64,000 nucleotides of DNA from Nocardioides sp. GY 10127 (GCF_004919085.1 NZ_STGL01000005.1:248001-312000), one strand, 5' to 3'. Positions 9,203 through 17,004 are shown, counted from the first letter of the stretch. Made by a program: numbers and translations. The notes: generated from the sequence alone by a model not told the origin.

Positions 9203-9212
9203 AATCTAGACT
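9203..9212. promoter_or_regulatory. overlapping divergent -10 elements, DUF4446 and pheA
   Basis: Only 23 bp separate the two divergent start codons. On the plus strand TAGACT (9207-9212) lies 6 nt before the pheA GTG. On the minus strand TAGATT (reading 9208-9203) lies 7 nt before the DUF4446 GTG. The two hexamers share the TA at 9207-9208, so both genes appear to be leaderless and to compete for one RNA-polymerase footprint. Confidence 0.6.
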
Positions 9213-9218
9213 GCCCTC

Positions 9219-10070
9219 GTGGCTGACGTGCGACGCATCGCCTATCAAGGGGAGCCCGGGGCGAACTCCCACATCGTGTGCGCGGAGCACTACCCCGACT
9301 TCGAGGCGGTGCCCTGCGCGTCCTTCGAGGACGTCTTCGCCGTCGTCGAGGGCGGGGACGCCGACCTCGCGATGATCCCGATCGACAACTCGCTGGCGGG
9401 CCGGGTGGCCGACATCCACCACTTCCTGCCGGCCTCGAGCCTGCACATCATCGCGGAGCACTTCCTGCGCATCCGGTTCGACCTGGTCGCCGTGCCGGGC
9501 GCGACGCTGGACTCGATCCGCACGGTCCACAGCCACGTCCACGCGCTCGGCCAGTGCCGCCGCGTGATCCGCGAGCTGGGCCTCGAGCCGGTCATCTCCG
9601 GCGACACCGCGGGCGCGGCCCGGGAGGTCTCCGAGGAGCGCGACCCGTCGATGGCGGCCATCTCCCCGCCCATGGCGGCGGAGCTCTACGGCCTGGACGT
9701 GCTGCGCAAGGACGTCGAGGACGAGGACCACAACACCACCCGCTTCGTGGTGCTGGCCCGCGAGCCCCAGCGCCCGCCGGTGGGGCAGGGGCCGGTGGTC
9801 ACGAGCTTCATCTTCAACGTGAAGAACCTGCCCGCCGCGCTCTACAAGGCGCTCGGCGGCTTCGCCACCAACGGCGTGAACATGACCAAGCTCGAGAGCT
9901 ACATGGTCAACGGCGAGTTCACCGCCACGCAGTTCCTCGCCGAGGTGGACGGGCACCCGGAGGAGCCGGGCCTGGCCCGCGCCCTGGAGGAGCTCACGTT
10001 CTTCACCACCGACATCAAGCTGCTGGGCGTCTACCCGGCGAGCCCGGCGCGCGCCGACGCGGCGCGCTGA
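9219..10070 (+). CDS. pheA: prephenate dehydratase
   Basis: A 283-aa monofunctional enzyme converting prephenate to phenylpyruvate in phenylalanine synthesis. The catalytic domain begins RIAYQGEPGANSH and contains AMIPIDNSLAGRVADIHHFLP, the HSHVHALGQC segment and the conserved DTAGAA and NTTRFVVL motifs. A C-terminal ACT domain (about residues 193-270) carries the GALxxALxxF-like NLPAALYKALGGFATNGVNMTKLES for allosteric Phe sensing. The catalytic core is of the QGEPGANS type known from alphaproteobacteria rather than the YLGPEGTF type. Leaderless GTG start. Confidence 0.95.
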   Translation: MADVRRIAYQGEPGANSHIVCAEHYPDFEAVPCASFEDVFAVVEGGDADLAMIPIDNSLAGRVADIHHFLPASSLHIIAEHFLRIRFDLVAVPGATLDSIRTVHSHVHALGQCRRVIRELGLEPVISGDTAGAAREVSEERDPSMAAISPPMAAELYGLDVLRKDVEDEDHNTTRFVVLAREPQRPPVGQGPVVTSFIFNVKNLPAALYKALGGFATNGVNMTKLESYMVNGEFTATQFLAEVDGHPEEPGLARALEELTFFTTDIKLLGVYPASPARADAAR

Positions 10071-10073
10071 GTC

Positions 10074-10090
10074 GCACCCCGGGGGGGTGC
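10074..10090. terminator. short hairpin between convergent pheA and the next gene
   Basis: GCACCCC, GGG loop, GGGGTGC: a 7-bp perfect stem in the 30-bp gap between two converging genes, so it could serve both directions. Confidence 0.45.
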
Positions 10091-10100
10091 GGGACACCGC

Positions 10101-10580
10101 TCAGGGCATCCGTCGGTGCCCGCCCGGCACCATGCGCAGGTCGGGTGCCACGGCGCCGTCGGGGCCCCAGGGGTCGATGACGTCGGCGTAGGGGTCGCTC
10201 GGGGCGCCCGCACCGACCGTCGCGGCCGTGGCGGTGGCCGCCGGCGCCTCGGACCAGGTGCGGACCTCCGTCTCGACGTCGCGCGCGGTGCGTCCGCCGC
10301 CGACGCGCATGCCGTCGAAGGGCCGGGCCCCGCTGGCGTGCTGGCCGCGGCACTGCGCCAGCAGCTCGAGGATGGCCCGCTCGTGCGGCTCGCCGACCTC
10401 GTCGGGCTGCCACGAGGAGAGCAGGACGACCTGGAGCCAGTTGCGCAGCTCGGTCTCGGTGAGGACGGCGGAGTAGGAGAGCTCCGGCGTGGCCCAGAAG
10501 GTGAGCCGCTTCGAGGCGCGCTCGTAGACGAGGTGGCCGTCGCTGACCCGCCCCATCTCGACTGCTAGATCGACCTGCAC
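10101..10580 (-). CDS. conserved-looking hypothetical protein
   Basis: A 159-aa soluble protein that I do not recognise. It begins VQVDLAVEMGRVSDGHLVYERASKRLTFW, has a helical acidic middle (VLTETELRNWLQVVLLSSWQPDEVGEPHERAILELLAQC) and a Pro/Gly-rich, low-complexity C-terminus ending in DPWGPDGAVAPDLRMVPGGHR. No signal peptide or TM helix. The GTG start is fixed by GGGGGGAC 5 nt upstream; longer readings upstream are arginine-rich shadow. It is divergent from larB, with a 169-bp gap holding the tandem 9-mers GTGTGACTG/GTGTGACAG at 10623-10640. Confidence 0.7.
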   Translation of the reverse strand: MQVDLAVEMGRVSDGHLVYERASKRLTFWATPELSYSAVLTETELRNWLQVVLLSSWQPDEVGEPHERAILELLAQCRGQHASGARPFDGMRVGGGRTARDVETEVRTWSEAPAATATAATVGAGAPSDPYADVIDPWGPDGAVAPDLRMVPGGHRRMP

Positions 10581-10749
10581 AGCGTCCCCCCTGACGTGCC
10601 TGGCACCACAGTTGTACCGGATGTGTGACTGGTGTGACAGACCGCTGCCGGGAAAGGGGCGCACACCACACGTGCAAGGGCGTGCACCCGGAGGCCCCCG
10701 AGCGGCCCGGGCCGGGGCTCCGGCGCGGGTGCCGGGATACGGTGCGACG

Positions 10750-11433
10750 GTGTCCGACCCCCGCACCCTCGACCTCGGCTACGCCCGCCTCGACCTCGAC
10801 CGGGCGACCCGGACCGGGGACCCCGAGGTCGTCCTGGGCGAGGGCAAGACCGCCGAGCACGTCACCGCGATCATGGCGCGGCTGCACGAGGCGCACCCCG
10901 ACCGCGCGGTGCTCGCGACGCGGCTCGACGAGGCCGCCCGCGCCCACGTGGCCGCGCACCTGCCCGGCGTGGAGATCGACGACGAGGCCCGCTGCGCCAC
11001 CCTGGGGCCGCTCCCGGCGGCCCGCGGCAACGTGACCGTCGTTGCCGCCGGCACCTCCGACGGCCCCGTCGCCGCCGAGGCGGCCCTCGTGGCCCGGGTC
11101 CACGGCGCCCACGTCGAGCGGATCACGGACGTCGGGGTGGCCGGGCTGCACCGCCTGCTCGCGGTCCGCGACCGGCTCGAGGAGGCCGACTGCCTGGTGG
11201 TCGTCGCCGGCATGGAGGGCGCCCTGCCCTCGGTGGTCGCCGGGCTGGTCGGCGTCCCGCTGGTGGCGGTGCCGACCTCCGTGGGCTACGGGGCCAACCT
11301 CGGCGGCATCGCCGCCCTGCTCGGCATGCTCAACTCCTGCGCCCCGGGCGTCACGGTGGTCAACATCGACAACGGCTACGGGGCCGGCGTGCACGCCGCA
11401 CGCGTGGCCCGGCAGTCGGGCGGGCGGGCGTGA
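10750..11433 (+). CDS. larB: nickel pincer cofactor biosynthesis protein LarB
   Basis: A 227-aa protein of the PurE/AIR-carboxylase superfamily. LarB carboxylates and hydrolyses nicotinic acid adenine dinucleotide to pyridinium-3,5-biscarboxylate mononucleotide, the first step of the nickel-pincer cofactor. Visible here are the N-terminal DLGYARLDLDRATRTGDPEVVLGEGKT block, the PurE-like core VVAAGTSDGPVAAEAALVA, and the C-terminal SVGYGANLGGIAALLGMLNSCAPGVTVVNIDNGYGAG typical of LarB. Leaderless start: TACGGT lies 6 nt before GTG. The stop overlaps the larC start as GTGA. Confidence 0.93.
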   Translation: MSDPRTLDLGYARLDLDRATRTGDPEVVLGEGKTAEHVTAIMARLHEAHPDRAVLATRLDEAARAHVAAHLPGVEIDDEARCATLGPLPAARGNVTVVAAGTSDGPVAAEAALVARVHGAHVERITDVGVAGLHRLLAVRDRLEEADCLVVVAGMEGALPSVVAGLVGVPLVAVPTSVGYGANLGGIAALLGMLNSCAPGVTVVNIDNGYGAGVHAARVARQSGGRA

Positions 11434-12671
11434 GCGCCGAGGCTCGCGGGGCCGGGCGGGACGTCTGGGTCGACGCCACCGCGGGCGCCAGCGGCGACAT
11501 GCTCCTCGGCGCGCTCGTCGGCGCCGGGGTCCCCCTCGAGGTGATCGCCGAGGCGGTGGACGCCGTCGCCCCCGAGCCGGTCGGGCTCTCCGTCCAGCGC
11601 GTGGTCCGCTGCGGCCTCGCCGCGACCAAGGTGCACGTGGACGTCGCGGACTCCGCCCACCACCGCACCTGGCGCGACGTCCGGGCACTGCTCACCGGGG
11701 CCGACCTGGACGAGCCCGTCCGCCGCCGGGCGGTCGCCGTGTTCCACGGCCTGGCCGTCGCCGAGGCCGCCGTGCACGGCACCGACCCCGACGACGTCCA
11801 CTTCCACGAGGTCGGCGCCCTGGACTCCATCGCGGACGTCGTCGGCGCCTGCGCCGGGCTGGCCCACCTGCTCGGCGCGGACGGCCGGCTCACCGTGTCG
11901 ACCGTCGCGGTCGGCACCGGCCGGGTGCGCGCCGCGCACGGCTCGCTGCCCGTGCCGGTGCCCGCCGTGGCCGAGCTGCTGCGCGGCGTCCCCTCCTCCG
12001 CCGGGCCCAAGGGCAGCGAGGGCGAGCTCTGCACGCCCACCGGCGCCGCGCTCCTCAGGGTCCTGGCCGACGCGTTCGGGCCCCAGCCGTCCATGGTGGT
12101 GGCCGAGATCGGGCTCGGGGCGGGCGACCGGGACCCCTCCACCCACCCCAACGTCGTGCGCGTGCTCGCGGGCGAGCCGCGCACCGGCGACGGGTCCACG
12201 TCCCTCGACGTCGTCCTCGAGGCCAACGTCGACGACCTGGACCCGCGCGTGTGGCCCGCCGTCCTGGAGGCGCTCCTCGAGGAGGGCGCGTCGGACGCCT
12301 GGCTCACCCCCATCCTCATGAAGAAGGGGCGCCCCGCGCACACGCTGTCGGTGCTGTGCCGCGCGGAGCGGGCCGCCGAACTGCGGGTCGAGGTCTTCCG
12401 GCAGACCTCGACCATCGGGGTCCGCGAGCGCACGGTCCTCAAGCACGCCCTGCCCCGGGAGGTGCTGAGCGTGGTGGTCGGCGGCCAGGAGGTGCGGGTG
12501 AAGGTCTCCCGCCTGGGTGACCGCGCCGTCACGGCCCAGCCCGAGCACGAGGACGTCGCCGCGGCCGCGGCCGCGCTCGGTCGGCCGGTCCGCGACGTCC
12601 TGGCCGACGCGACCGCGCTGGCGCGGGCCCTCGTGGCACCCGACCCGGCCGCCGAGCACACGTACCGCTGA
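11430..12671 (+). CDS. larC: nickel insertion protein LarC
   Basis: A 413-aa protein that inserts Ni into pyridinium-3,5-bisthiocarboxylate mononucleotide in a CTP-dependent reaction. It opens with DVWVDATAGASGDMLLGALVGAGVP, has FHEVGALDSIADVVGACAGL near residue 120 (family HE-x-G-x-DS motif), and ends with the DUF111 C-domain carrying EANVDDLDPRVWPAVLEALLEEGASDAWLTPILMKKGRP. The frame is continuous, unlike the Lactiplantibacillus gene that needs a frameshift. Translationally coupled to larB. No larE or larA is in the window. Confidence 0.93.
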   Translation: MSAEARGAGRDVWVDATAGASGDMLLGALVGAGVPLEVIAEAVDAVAPEPVGLSVQRVVRCGLAATKVHVDVADSAHHRTWRDVRALLTGADLDEPVRRRAVAVFHGLAVAEAAVHGTDPDDVHFHEVGALDSIADVVGACAGLAHLLGADGRLTVSTVAVGTGRVRAAHGSLPVPVPAVAELLRGVPSSAGPKGSEGELCTPTGAALLRVLADAFGPQPSMVVAEIGLGAGDRDPSTHPNVVRVLAGEPRTGDGSTSLDVVLEANVDDLDPRVWPAVLEALLEEGASDAWLTPILMKKGRPAHTLSVLCRAERAAELRVEVFRQTSTIGVRERTVLKHALPREVLSVVVGGQEVRVKVSRLGDRAVTAQPEHEDVAAAAAALGRPVRDVLADATALARALVAPDPAAEHTYR

Positions 12672-12725
12672 GACGCGCTGCGACCGCCACCCCGGCGGGG
12701 CCCCGCTCCCCCTAAGGTGGCCGCC

Positions 12726-13958
12726 ATGACGTCGACGCCCGCCGAGAAGGCCCCGCACTACGCCGACTCCGAGGTCGGCCGGCTGCGGACGGTGATGCTG
12801 CACCGTCCCGGCGACGAGCTGCGCCGCCTCACCCCGCGCAACAACGACCGCCTGCTGTTCGACGGCGTGCCGTGGGTCGACCGGGCCCAGGAGGAGCACG
12901 ACGCGTTCGCGGAGGCGCTGCGGGGCAAGGGCGTCGAGGTGCTCTACCTGACCGAGCTGCTCACCGAGACGCTCGCCGACGAGATCGCCCGCAACCACGC
13001 GATCAGCTCCGCGCTCTCCGGCCTGCACCTGGGCGACACGCTGCGCACCTACCTCTCCTCGTTCCTGCACGAGGCCTCGCCCGAGGAGCTCACCGCCTAC
13101 CTCACCGCGGGCATCCGCAACGACGAGGTCCGCGGCGGGTTCGGGCTGGTGACCTCGCTGCTGGACCGCCACGACTTCCTCGTCGACCCGCTGCCCAACC
13201 TGCTCTTCACGCGCGACTCCAGCGTGTGGGTGCGCGACCGGGTGACGGTCACGTCCCTGGCGATGCCGGCCCGTGCGCGCGAGACGCAGCTGACCGAGCT
13301 CATCTACACCGAGCACCCGCGGTTCAAGGGCACCCGGAAGATCCACGGCTGGCACCAGGAGCACGTGGAGGGCGGCGACGTCCTGCTGCTCGCGCCGGGC
13401 GTGGTGGCGGTGGGCGTCGGCGAGCGGACGACCCCGGCCGGCGTCGAGCGCTTCGCGCGCCAGGTCTTCCACGCGGGCCTGGCCCACACCGTCCTCGCCG
13501 TGCCGATCGCCCAGGAGCGGGCGACCATGCACCTCGACACCATCTGCACCCTCGTCGACGTCGACAAGGTGGTCATGTACCCCAACGTCGCGCACACGCT
13601 CGAGGCGTGGACGGTCACGCTGGACGAGCAGGGCGAGGAGTCCGACCTCTCGCTCACCGTCACCGGCCCGCGCCCGTTCCTGGAGGCCGCCGCCACGGCC
13701 ATGGGCATCGACCGGCTGCACCAGATCGACACGGGCCTCGACCCCGTCGAGGCCGAGCGCGAGCAGTGGGACGACGGCAACAACACCCTCGCCCTGGCCC
13801 CCCGGGTCGCGGTGGCCTACGAGCGCAACGACCAGACCAACGCCCGCCTCGAGGAGGCCGGCATCGAGGTCGTCCGCATCGCCGGCTCCGAGCTCGGCTC
13901 CGGCCGCGGTGGCCCGCGCTGCATGAGCTGCCCGATCTCGCGGGAGCCCCTGGCCTGA
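12726..13958 (+). CDS. arcA: arginine deiminase
   Basis: A 410-aa enzyme hydrolysing arginine to citrulline and ammonia. All catalytic residues of the guanidino-modifying fold are visible: FTRDSS, the Glu of VEGGDV, the His of [10 protein letters not shown], and the nucleophile Cys of [10 protein letters not shown] nine residues before the end region. The length matches bacterial ADI. TAAGGT lies 7 nt before the ATG with no SD, indicating a leaderless message. arcB, arcC and the antiporter arcD are not adjacent, so this may serve arginine use or acid/ammonia balance rather than a complete fermentative ADI operon. Confidence 0.95.
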   Translation: MTSTPAEKAPHYADSEVGRLRTVMLHRPGDELRRLTPRNNDRLLFDGVPWVDRAQEEHDAFAEALRGKGVEVLYLTELLTETLADEIARNHAISSALSGLHLGDTLRTYLSSFLHEASPEELTAYLTAGIRNDEVRGGFGLVTSLLDRHDFLVDPLPNLLFTRDSSVWVRDRVTVTSLAMPARARETQLTELIYTEHPRFKGTRKIHGWHQEHVEGGDVLLLAPGVVAVGVGERTTPAGVERFARQVFHAGLAHTVLAVPIAQERATMHLDTICTLVDVDKVVMYPNVAHTLEAWTVTLDEQGEESDLSLTVTGPRPFLEAAATAMGIDRLHQIDTGLDPVEAEREQWDDGNNTLALAPRVAVAYERNDQTNARLEEAGIEVVRIAGSELGSGRGGPRCMSCPISREPLA

Positions 13959-14004
13959 GCAGTCGCCGGCGTGACTCGGCCGCGCCGCCCTGCCACCTCC
14001 GGCC

Positions 14005-14044
14005 CACTCGGCAGTGGGGCCCACCCGGGCCCCACTGCCGAGTG
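14005..14044. repeat. 40-nt perfect hairpin downstream of arcA
   Basis: An 18-bp perfect stem (CACTCGGCAGTGGGGCCC against its exact complement) with the loop ACCC. It lies 47 nt after the arcA stop and may terminate that gene. The length and perfection exceed normal terminators and resemble the other intergenic palindromes of this window. The surrounding 14045-14115 holds short tandem duplications (a 14-bp GCTGGGCAGGCCGA unit twice, near 14082-14109). Confidence 0.7.
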
Positions 14045-14147
14045 CCGGTCACCCGGTGCCGGCCACCCGGTGCACGCCTCGCTGGGCAGGCCGAGCTGGG
14101 CAGGCCGAGCCGGGCGTGACCCAACCCCTCCTGGGCCGTTGTGATCC

Positions 14148-14176
14148 TTGACACGCTCACCGTCGACCCACAGGCT
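14148..14176 (+). promoter_or_regulatory. possible promoter of the cyclase unit
   Basis: TTGACA, a 17-bp spacer and CAGGCT stand 53 bp upstream of the GTG of the cyclic-nucleotide-binding gene. The -35 is a consensus sigma-70 hexamer, rare in this GC-rich DNA; the -10 is poor. Confidence 0.35.
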
Positions 14177-14229
14177 CGCCGTGGGGGCACCGTCAGCCAG
14201 GAGACCCACCGACGAGAGAGGACGCCGCC

Positions 14230-14613
14230 GTGGCCGACTCGTTCTTCAGCGCGTTCACCCCCCAGGAGATCGCTCGCATCAGCGCCGCCGGCACGAAGGT
14301 GAGCCTCCCTGAGGGCTGGGCACCGATCTCCGAGCGCACCGGCGCGGACAAGGCCTACGTGATCCTGGACGGGCAGGTGTCCGTGCGCCAGCACGGCACC
14401 GAGGTCGCCGTCCTGGGGCCCGGCGACATCATGGGCGAGGCGGCGATCCTCAACCACTCCCTGCGCACGGCCAGCATCGTGGCCCTGACCCGGCTCGAGC
14501 TCATCCACTTCACGCCGGAGGCGCTGCGCGGCCTCGCCGCCGACATGCCGTCGTTCGGCGCGGCTCTCGACCGGGTGGCGCGCGAGCGGTTCGGCGAGGT
14601 GCAGTCCGGGTGA
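14230..14613 (+). CDS. cyclic nucleotide-binding domain protein
   Basis: A 127-aa protein consisting almost solely of a CAP_ED/cNMP-binding domain: AYVILDGQVSVRQHGTEVAVLGPGDIMGEAAILNHSLRTASIVALTRLELIHF. The phosphate-binding cassette is GDIMGEAAILNHSLRTAS, where the Glu and Arg expected to hold the ribose and cyclic phosphate are both present. There is no DNA-binding domain, so it is a stand-alone sensor or adaptor. GTG start with GAGAGAGGA upstream. Its stop overlaps the next gene, a nucleotidyl cyclase, as GTGA, so ligand maker and binder are co-translated. Confidence 0.9.
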   Translation: MADSFFSAFTPQEIARISAAGTKVSLPEGWAPISERTGADKAYVILDGQVSVRQHGTEVAVLGPGDIMGEAAILNHSLRTASIVALTRLELIHFTPEALRGLAADMPSFGAALDRVARERFGEVQSG

Positions 14614-15722
14614 GCACCGACCCCGCCGAGCCGGCGCCCGACCCGTCCGACGCCCCCGCCGCAGTCCCCGCCGCGGTCCCCGAGCCCGCTCGCGTCGCGC
14701 CGGAGGTGGACGTCCGCGAGCTGGTCGCCGCGCTGGCCCGGGTCGAGGAGCTGCTGCTGGGCGGGCCGCCGCGGCTGACCCGGGTCGAGGTCGCGGCGCG
14801 CGCCGGGGTGCCGATGGAGACGGGCGAGGAGCTGTGGCGGTCCCTGGGGTTCGCCACCACCGACGACGACCAGGTCGCGTTCACCGACGCCGACGTGGAG
14901 GCCCTGCGGATCACCGCGGAGCTCGAGGCGCTCGGCGTGCTCGACCCCGGCTCCCGCACCGCCCTCGTCCGCACCTGGGGCCGCTCGTTCGCCCGGCTCG
15001 CGGAGTGGCAGACCACGCTGCTGGCCCGGGTCGCGGTCTCCCAGGTCGACGAGCACCACGGCGACCCGGCGCTGCTGCTGCGCGCGATGGCCGACGAGGT
15101 GCTGCCCCGGGTGGAGAAGCTCCAGTCCTACGCCTGGCGCCGGCACCTCGCGGCGTCCGCCAGCCGTCGCCTCGCCTCCGGGCAGGAGGTCCCGCTGGAC
15201 CCGGCGTCCGAGCCCGTCCTGCCCCTCGCCGTCTGCTTCTGCGACATCGTCGGGTTCACCTCCACCGCCCGTGGCCTGCGCGAGCCCGACCTCGTGGACT
15301 TCATCGAGACCTTCGAGGACGTCTGCGCGCGGGTGGCCCTGGACCACGGCGGCCGCATCGTCAAGGGCATCGGCGACGAGGTGCTGCTCGTCGCGGACTC
15401 GGCGGAGGACGCCGTCCGCCTCGCCCTCGCGCTGGTGGCACGCGGCGAGGACGAGGACGACCCGTTCCCCCGCGTCCGGGCGGGGATCGCCTACGGGGAC
15501 GTGGTGGCGCGGCTCGGCGACGTGCTCGGACCGGTGGTGAACGTGGCCGCCAGGCTGACGTCGCTGGCCCGGCCCGGGACCGTGCTGGTCGACGACGGCG
15601 CCCACGAGGCGCTGACCGAGGTCGCAGGGCTGCGCGTCAAGCGCCTGCACCGCACGACGGTGAAGGGCTACCGCCGGCTCCAGCCGTGGCTGGTCCGCGA
15701 GGAGCCTCCCGGCGACGCCTGA
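14610..15722 (+). CDS. class III adenylate/guanylate cyclase
   Basis: A 370-aa soluble cyclase. Residues 1-40 are Pro/Ala-rich. Residues about 45-195 form a helical regulatory region resembling the pH- or ligand-sensing N-domain of mycobacterial cyclases such as Rv1264. The catalytic domain spans about 205-365, with metal Asp in VCFCDIVGFTS, the second metal Asp in KGIGDEVLLVA, and the transition-state Asn/Arg in GPVVNVAARLTSL, so it should be active as a homodimer. cAMP is the likelier product but specificity is not provable here. Coupled to the cNMP-binding gene upstream. Confidence 0.92.
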   Translation: MSTDPAEPAPDPSDAPAAVPAAVPEPARVAPEVDVRELVAALARVEELLLGGPPRLTRVEVAARAGVPMETGEELWRSLGFATTDDDQVAFTDADVEALRITAELEALGVLDPGSRTALVRTWGRSFARLAEWQTTLLARVAVSQVDEHHGDPALLLRAMADEVLPRVEKLQSYAWRRHLAASASRRLASGQEVPLDPASEPVLPLAVCFCDIVGFTSTARGLREPDLVDFIETFEDVCARVALDHGGRIVKGIGDEVLLVADSAEDAVRLALALVARGEDEDDPFPRVRAGIAYGDVVARLGDVLGPVVNVAARLTSLARPGTVLVDDGAHEALTEVAGLRVKRLHRTTVKGYRRLQPWLVREEPPGDA

Positions 15723-15746
15723 ACGGGCCCGCTCCCGGGAAAGGGT

Positions 15747-15790
15747 GCACCCGACCGCTGCTGACGGGGGACACAGCAACGGCCGGGTGC
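15747..15790 (+). terminator. long imperfect hairpin after the cyclase gene
   Basis: GCACCCG...CGGGTGC closes an inner CCGCTGCTG/CAGCAACGG pairing; 15 of 17 positions pair around a 10-nt loop. It starts 24 nt after the cyclase stop. Further short pairings (GCCCGCC/GGCGGGC) follow to about 15860, so the whole 202-bp gap to the convergent SEC-C gene looks structured. Confidence 0.5.
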
Positions 15791-15873
15791 GAGCCCCACG
15801 GTACGGCGCTCGCGGGGTGCCCGCCAAACATCAGGCGCGGTTCCTCGAGGCAGGCGGGCCCCACGCCGCGGAA

Positions 15874-15893
15874 TTCGGGACCAAAGTCCTATG
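15874..15893. promoter_or_regulatory. DevR/DosR-like box
   Basis: TTCGGGACCAAAGTCC followed by TATG matches 15 of 20 positions of the mycobacterial DevR box TTSGGGACTWWAGTCCCSAA; the left half-site and the central WW are intact. It lies in a convergent gap, not in front of a gene, so its role is unclear. Confidence 0.35.
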
Positions 15894-15924
15894 GCGCCGG
15901 CCCGTCGGCGCGTGGAAGGCGTCG

Positions 15925-16887
15925 TCAGCGGATGGTGACCTGACGGCCGGCGAAGCCGTCGCGCGCGGAGCGCTCCTCGGCGGAGAGCTCGCGCCCGGCC
16001 TCGAGCTCCGCGACCGTCGAGGCCAGCAGCGCGTCGAACGCCGCGACCGGGGCCACGAGGGCGTCGGCCTCCGTGCCCAGCGGGAGGTCCCAGACCGGGG
16101 TGAGCAGGCCGTGGGCACGGAACATGCCGACGAAGCGGGCGTCGGGGACGAGCACGTCGTCGCCGCTGCGGTGCAGGACGGCCAGCGCGGAGAGCAGCAC
16201 GTCCTCGGCCTCGGGTCGGGTCCAGCGCAGGAAGACGCGGTCGCCCATGTGCGTCCAGTAGGCGCTGTCGACGCCCTCGAGCCGGACGGTCGGGGCGGCG
16301 GCGCCGTTGGCCTGGTCGAGCGCGGCGGCCAGGGCGTCGCGGTCCTCGGCCGGGGCGTCGGCGATCCAGTAGTCGAAGCCCTCGTGGATCGTCACCTCGA
16401 GCGCGGTGTTCGTGACCAGGTCCTGCAGGCGGGGGGCGTCGGCGGCCGGGGCCTCCGTCAGGCCCACGAGCCCGCTCTCCCCGGCCTCGGCCTTCGCGAG
16501 GGCGGCGGTGAGCACCGCACCCAGGTCGCGCGAGGGGTCGCCGTAGGCGTGCTGCACCTGGAGGCCCAGCCACACGTCGCCGTTGTCGCGCACCAGCGCG
16601 GGGGCGGCACCCGGCAGGAGGGTGCACAGCAGGACCTCGCGGTCGCCGGCGTCCTTGACGCTCAGCGGGGCCGTGGCGGCCGGGACGAGCTCGCGCATGG
16701 CGATGACGTCGGTCTCCGAGGGCATGCCCTCGAACGGGCGGGCGACGAAGACGGGCGCGGGGCCGCCGGCGGCACCGTGGCACGCCTTGTAGCGGCGACC
16801 GGAGCCGCAGGGGCAGGGCTGACGCGGGTTGACGCCGTCGGCCGGGGCAGCGGCTGCGGGGCGGTTCTTGCGGGACTTCTTCGCCAT
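15925..16887 (-). CDS. SEC-C motif protein, DUF5926 family
   Basis: A 320-aa cytosolic protein. After a basic start (MAKKSRKNRP) comes a SEC-C zinc-binding motif, QPCPCGSGRRYKACHG, at residues about 23-38 (CxC-x8-CH), the motif found at the C-terminus of SecA and in many stand-alone proteins. The remaining acidic 280 residues (PVFVARPFEGMPSETDVIAMRELVPA...) match the actinobacterial DUF5926 layout; their function is unknown. TAAGTT lies 7 nt before the ATG, so it is probably leaderless. Confidence 0.88.
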   Translation of the reverse strand: MAKKSRKNRPAAAAPADGVNPRQPCPCGSGRRYKACHGAAGGPAPVFVARPFEGMPSETDVIAMRELVPAATAPLSVKDAGDREVLLCTLLPGAAPALVRDNGDVWLGLQVQHAYGDPSRDLGAVLTAALAKAEAGESGLVGLTEAPAADAPRLQDLVTNTALEVTIHEGFDYWIADAPAEDRDALAAALDQANGAAAPTVRLEGVDSAYWTHMGDRVFLRWTRPEAEDVLLSALAVLHRSGDDVLVPDARFVGMFRAHGLLTPVWDLPLGTEADALVAPVAAFDALLASTVAELEAGRELSAEERSARDGFAGRQVTIR

Positions 16888-16954
16888 GCGCGCGAACTTA
16901 CCGCGAGCCCGCCCGACCGTCCGCCTCGACGGCGGGCCCTGACGCTGCCGCCCT

Positions 16955-16994
16955 GGTCAGGCTCCTGGCCAGGCTCCGGGTCAGGCTCCGGGTC
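16955..16994. repeat. 12-bp tandem repeat, about 3.3 copies
   Basis: Units GGTCAGGCTCCT, GGCCAGGCTCCG and GGTCAGGCTCCG follow one another between the end of the GDPD gene and the start of the SEC-C gene. It is one of several 12-16 bp G/C-rich arrays at gene junctions in this window. Confidence 0.75.
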
Positions 16995-17004
16995 ACGCCC
17001 GTGC

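Noticed and set aside
11430..12671. Programmed frameshift in larC as in Lactiplantibacillus
   Set aside because: The frame is continuous with both the N-terminal and DUF111 C-terminal blocks, so no shift is needed.
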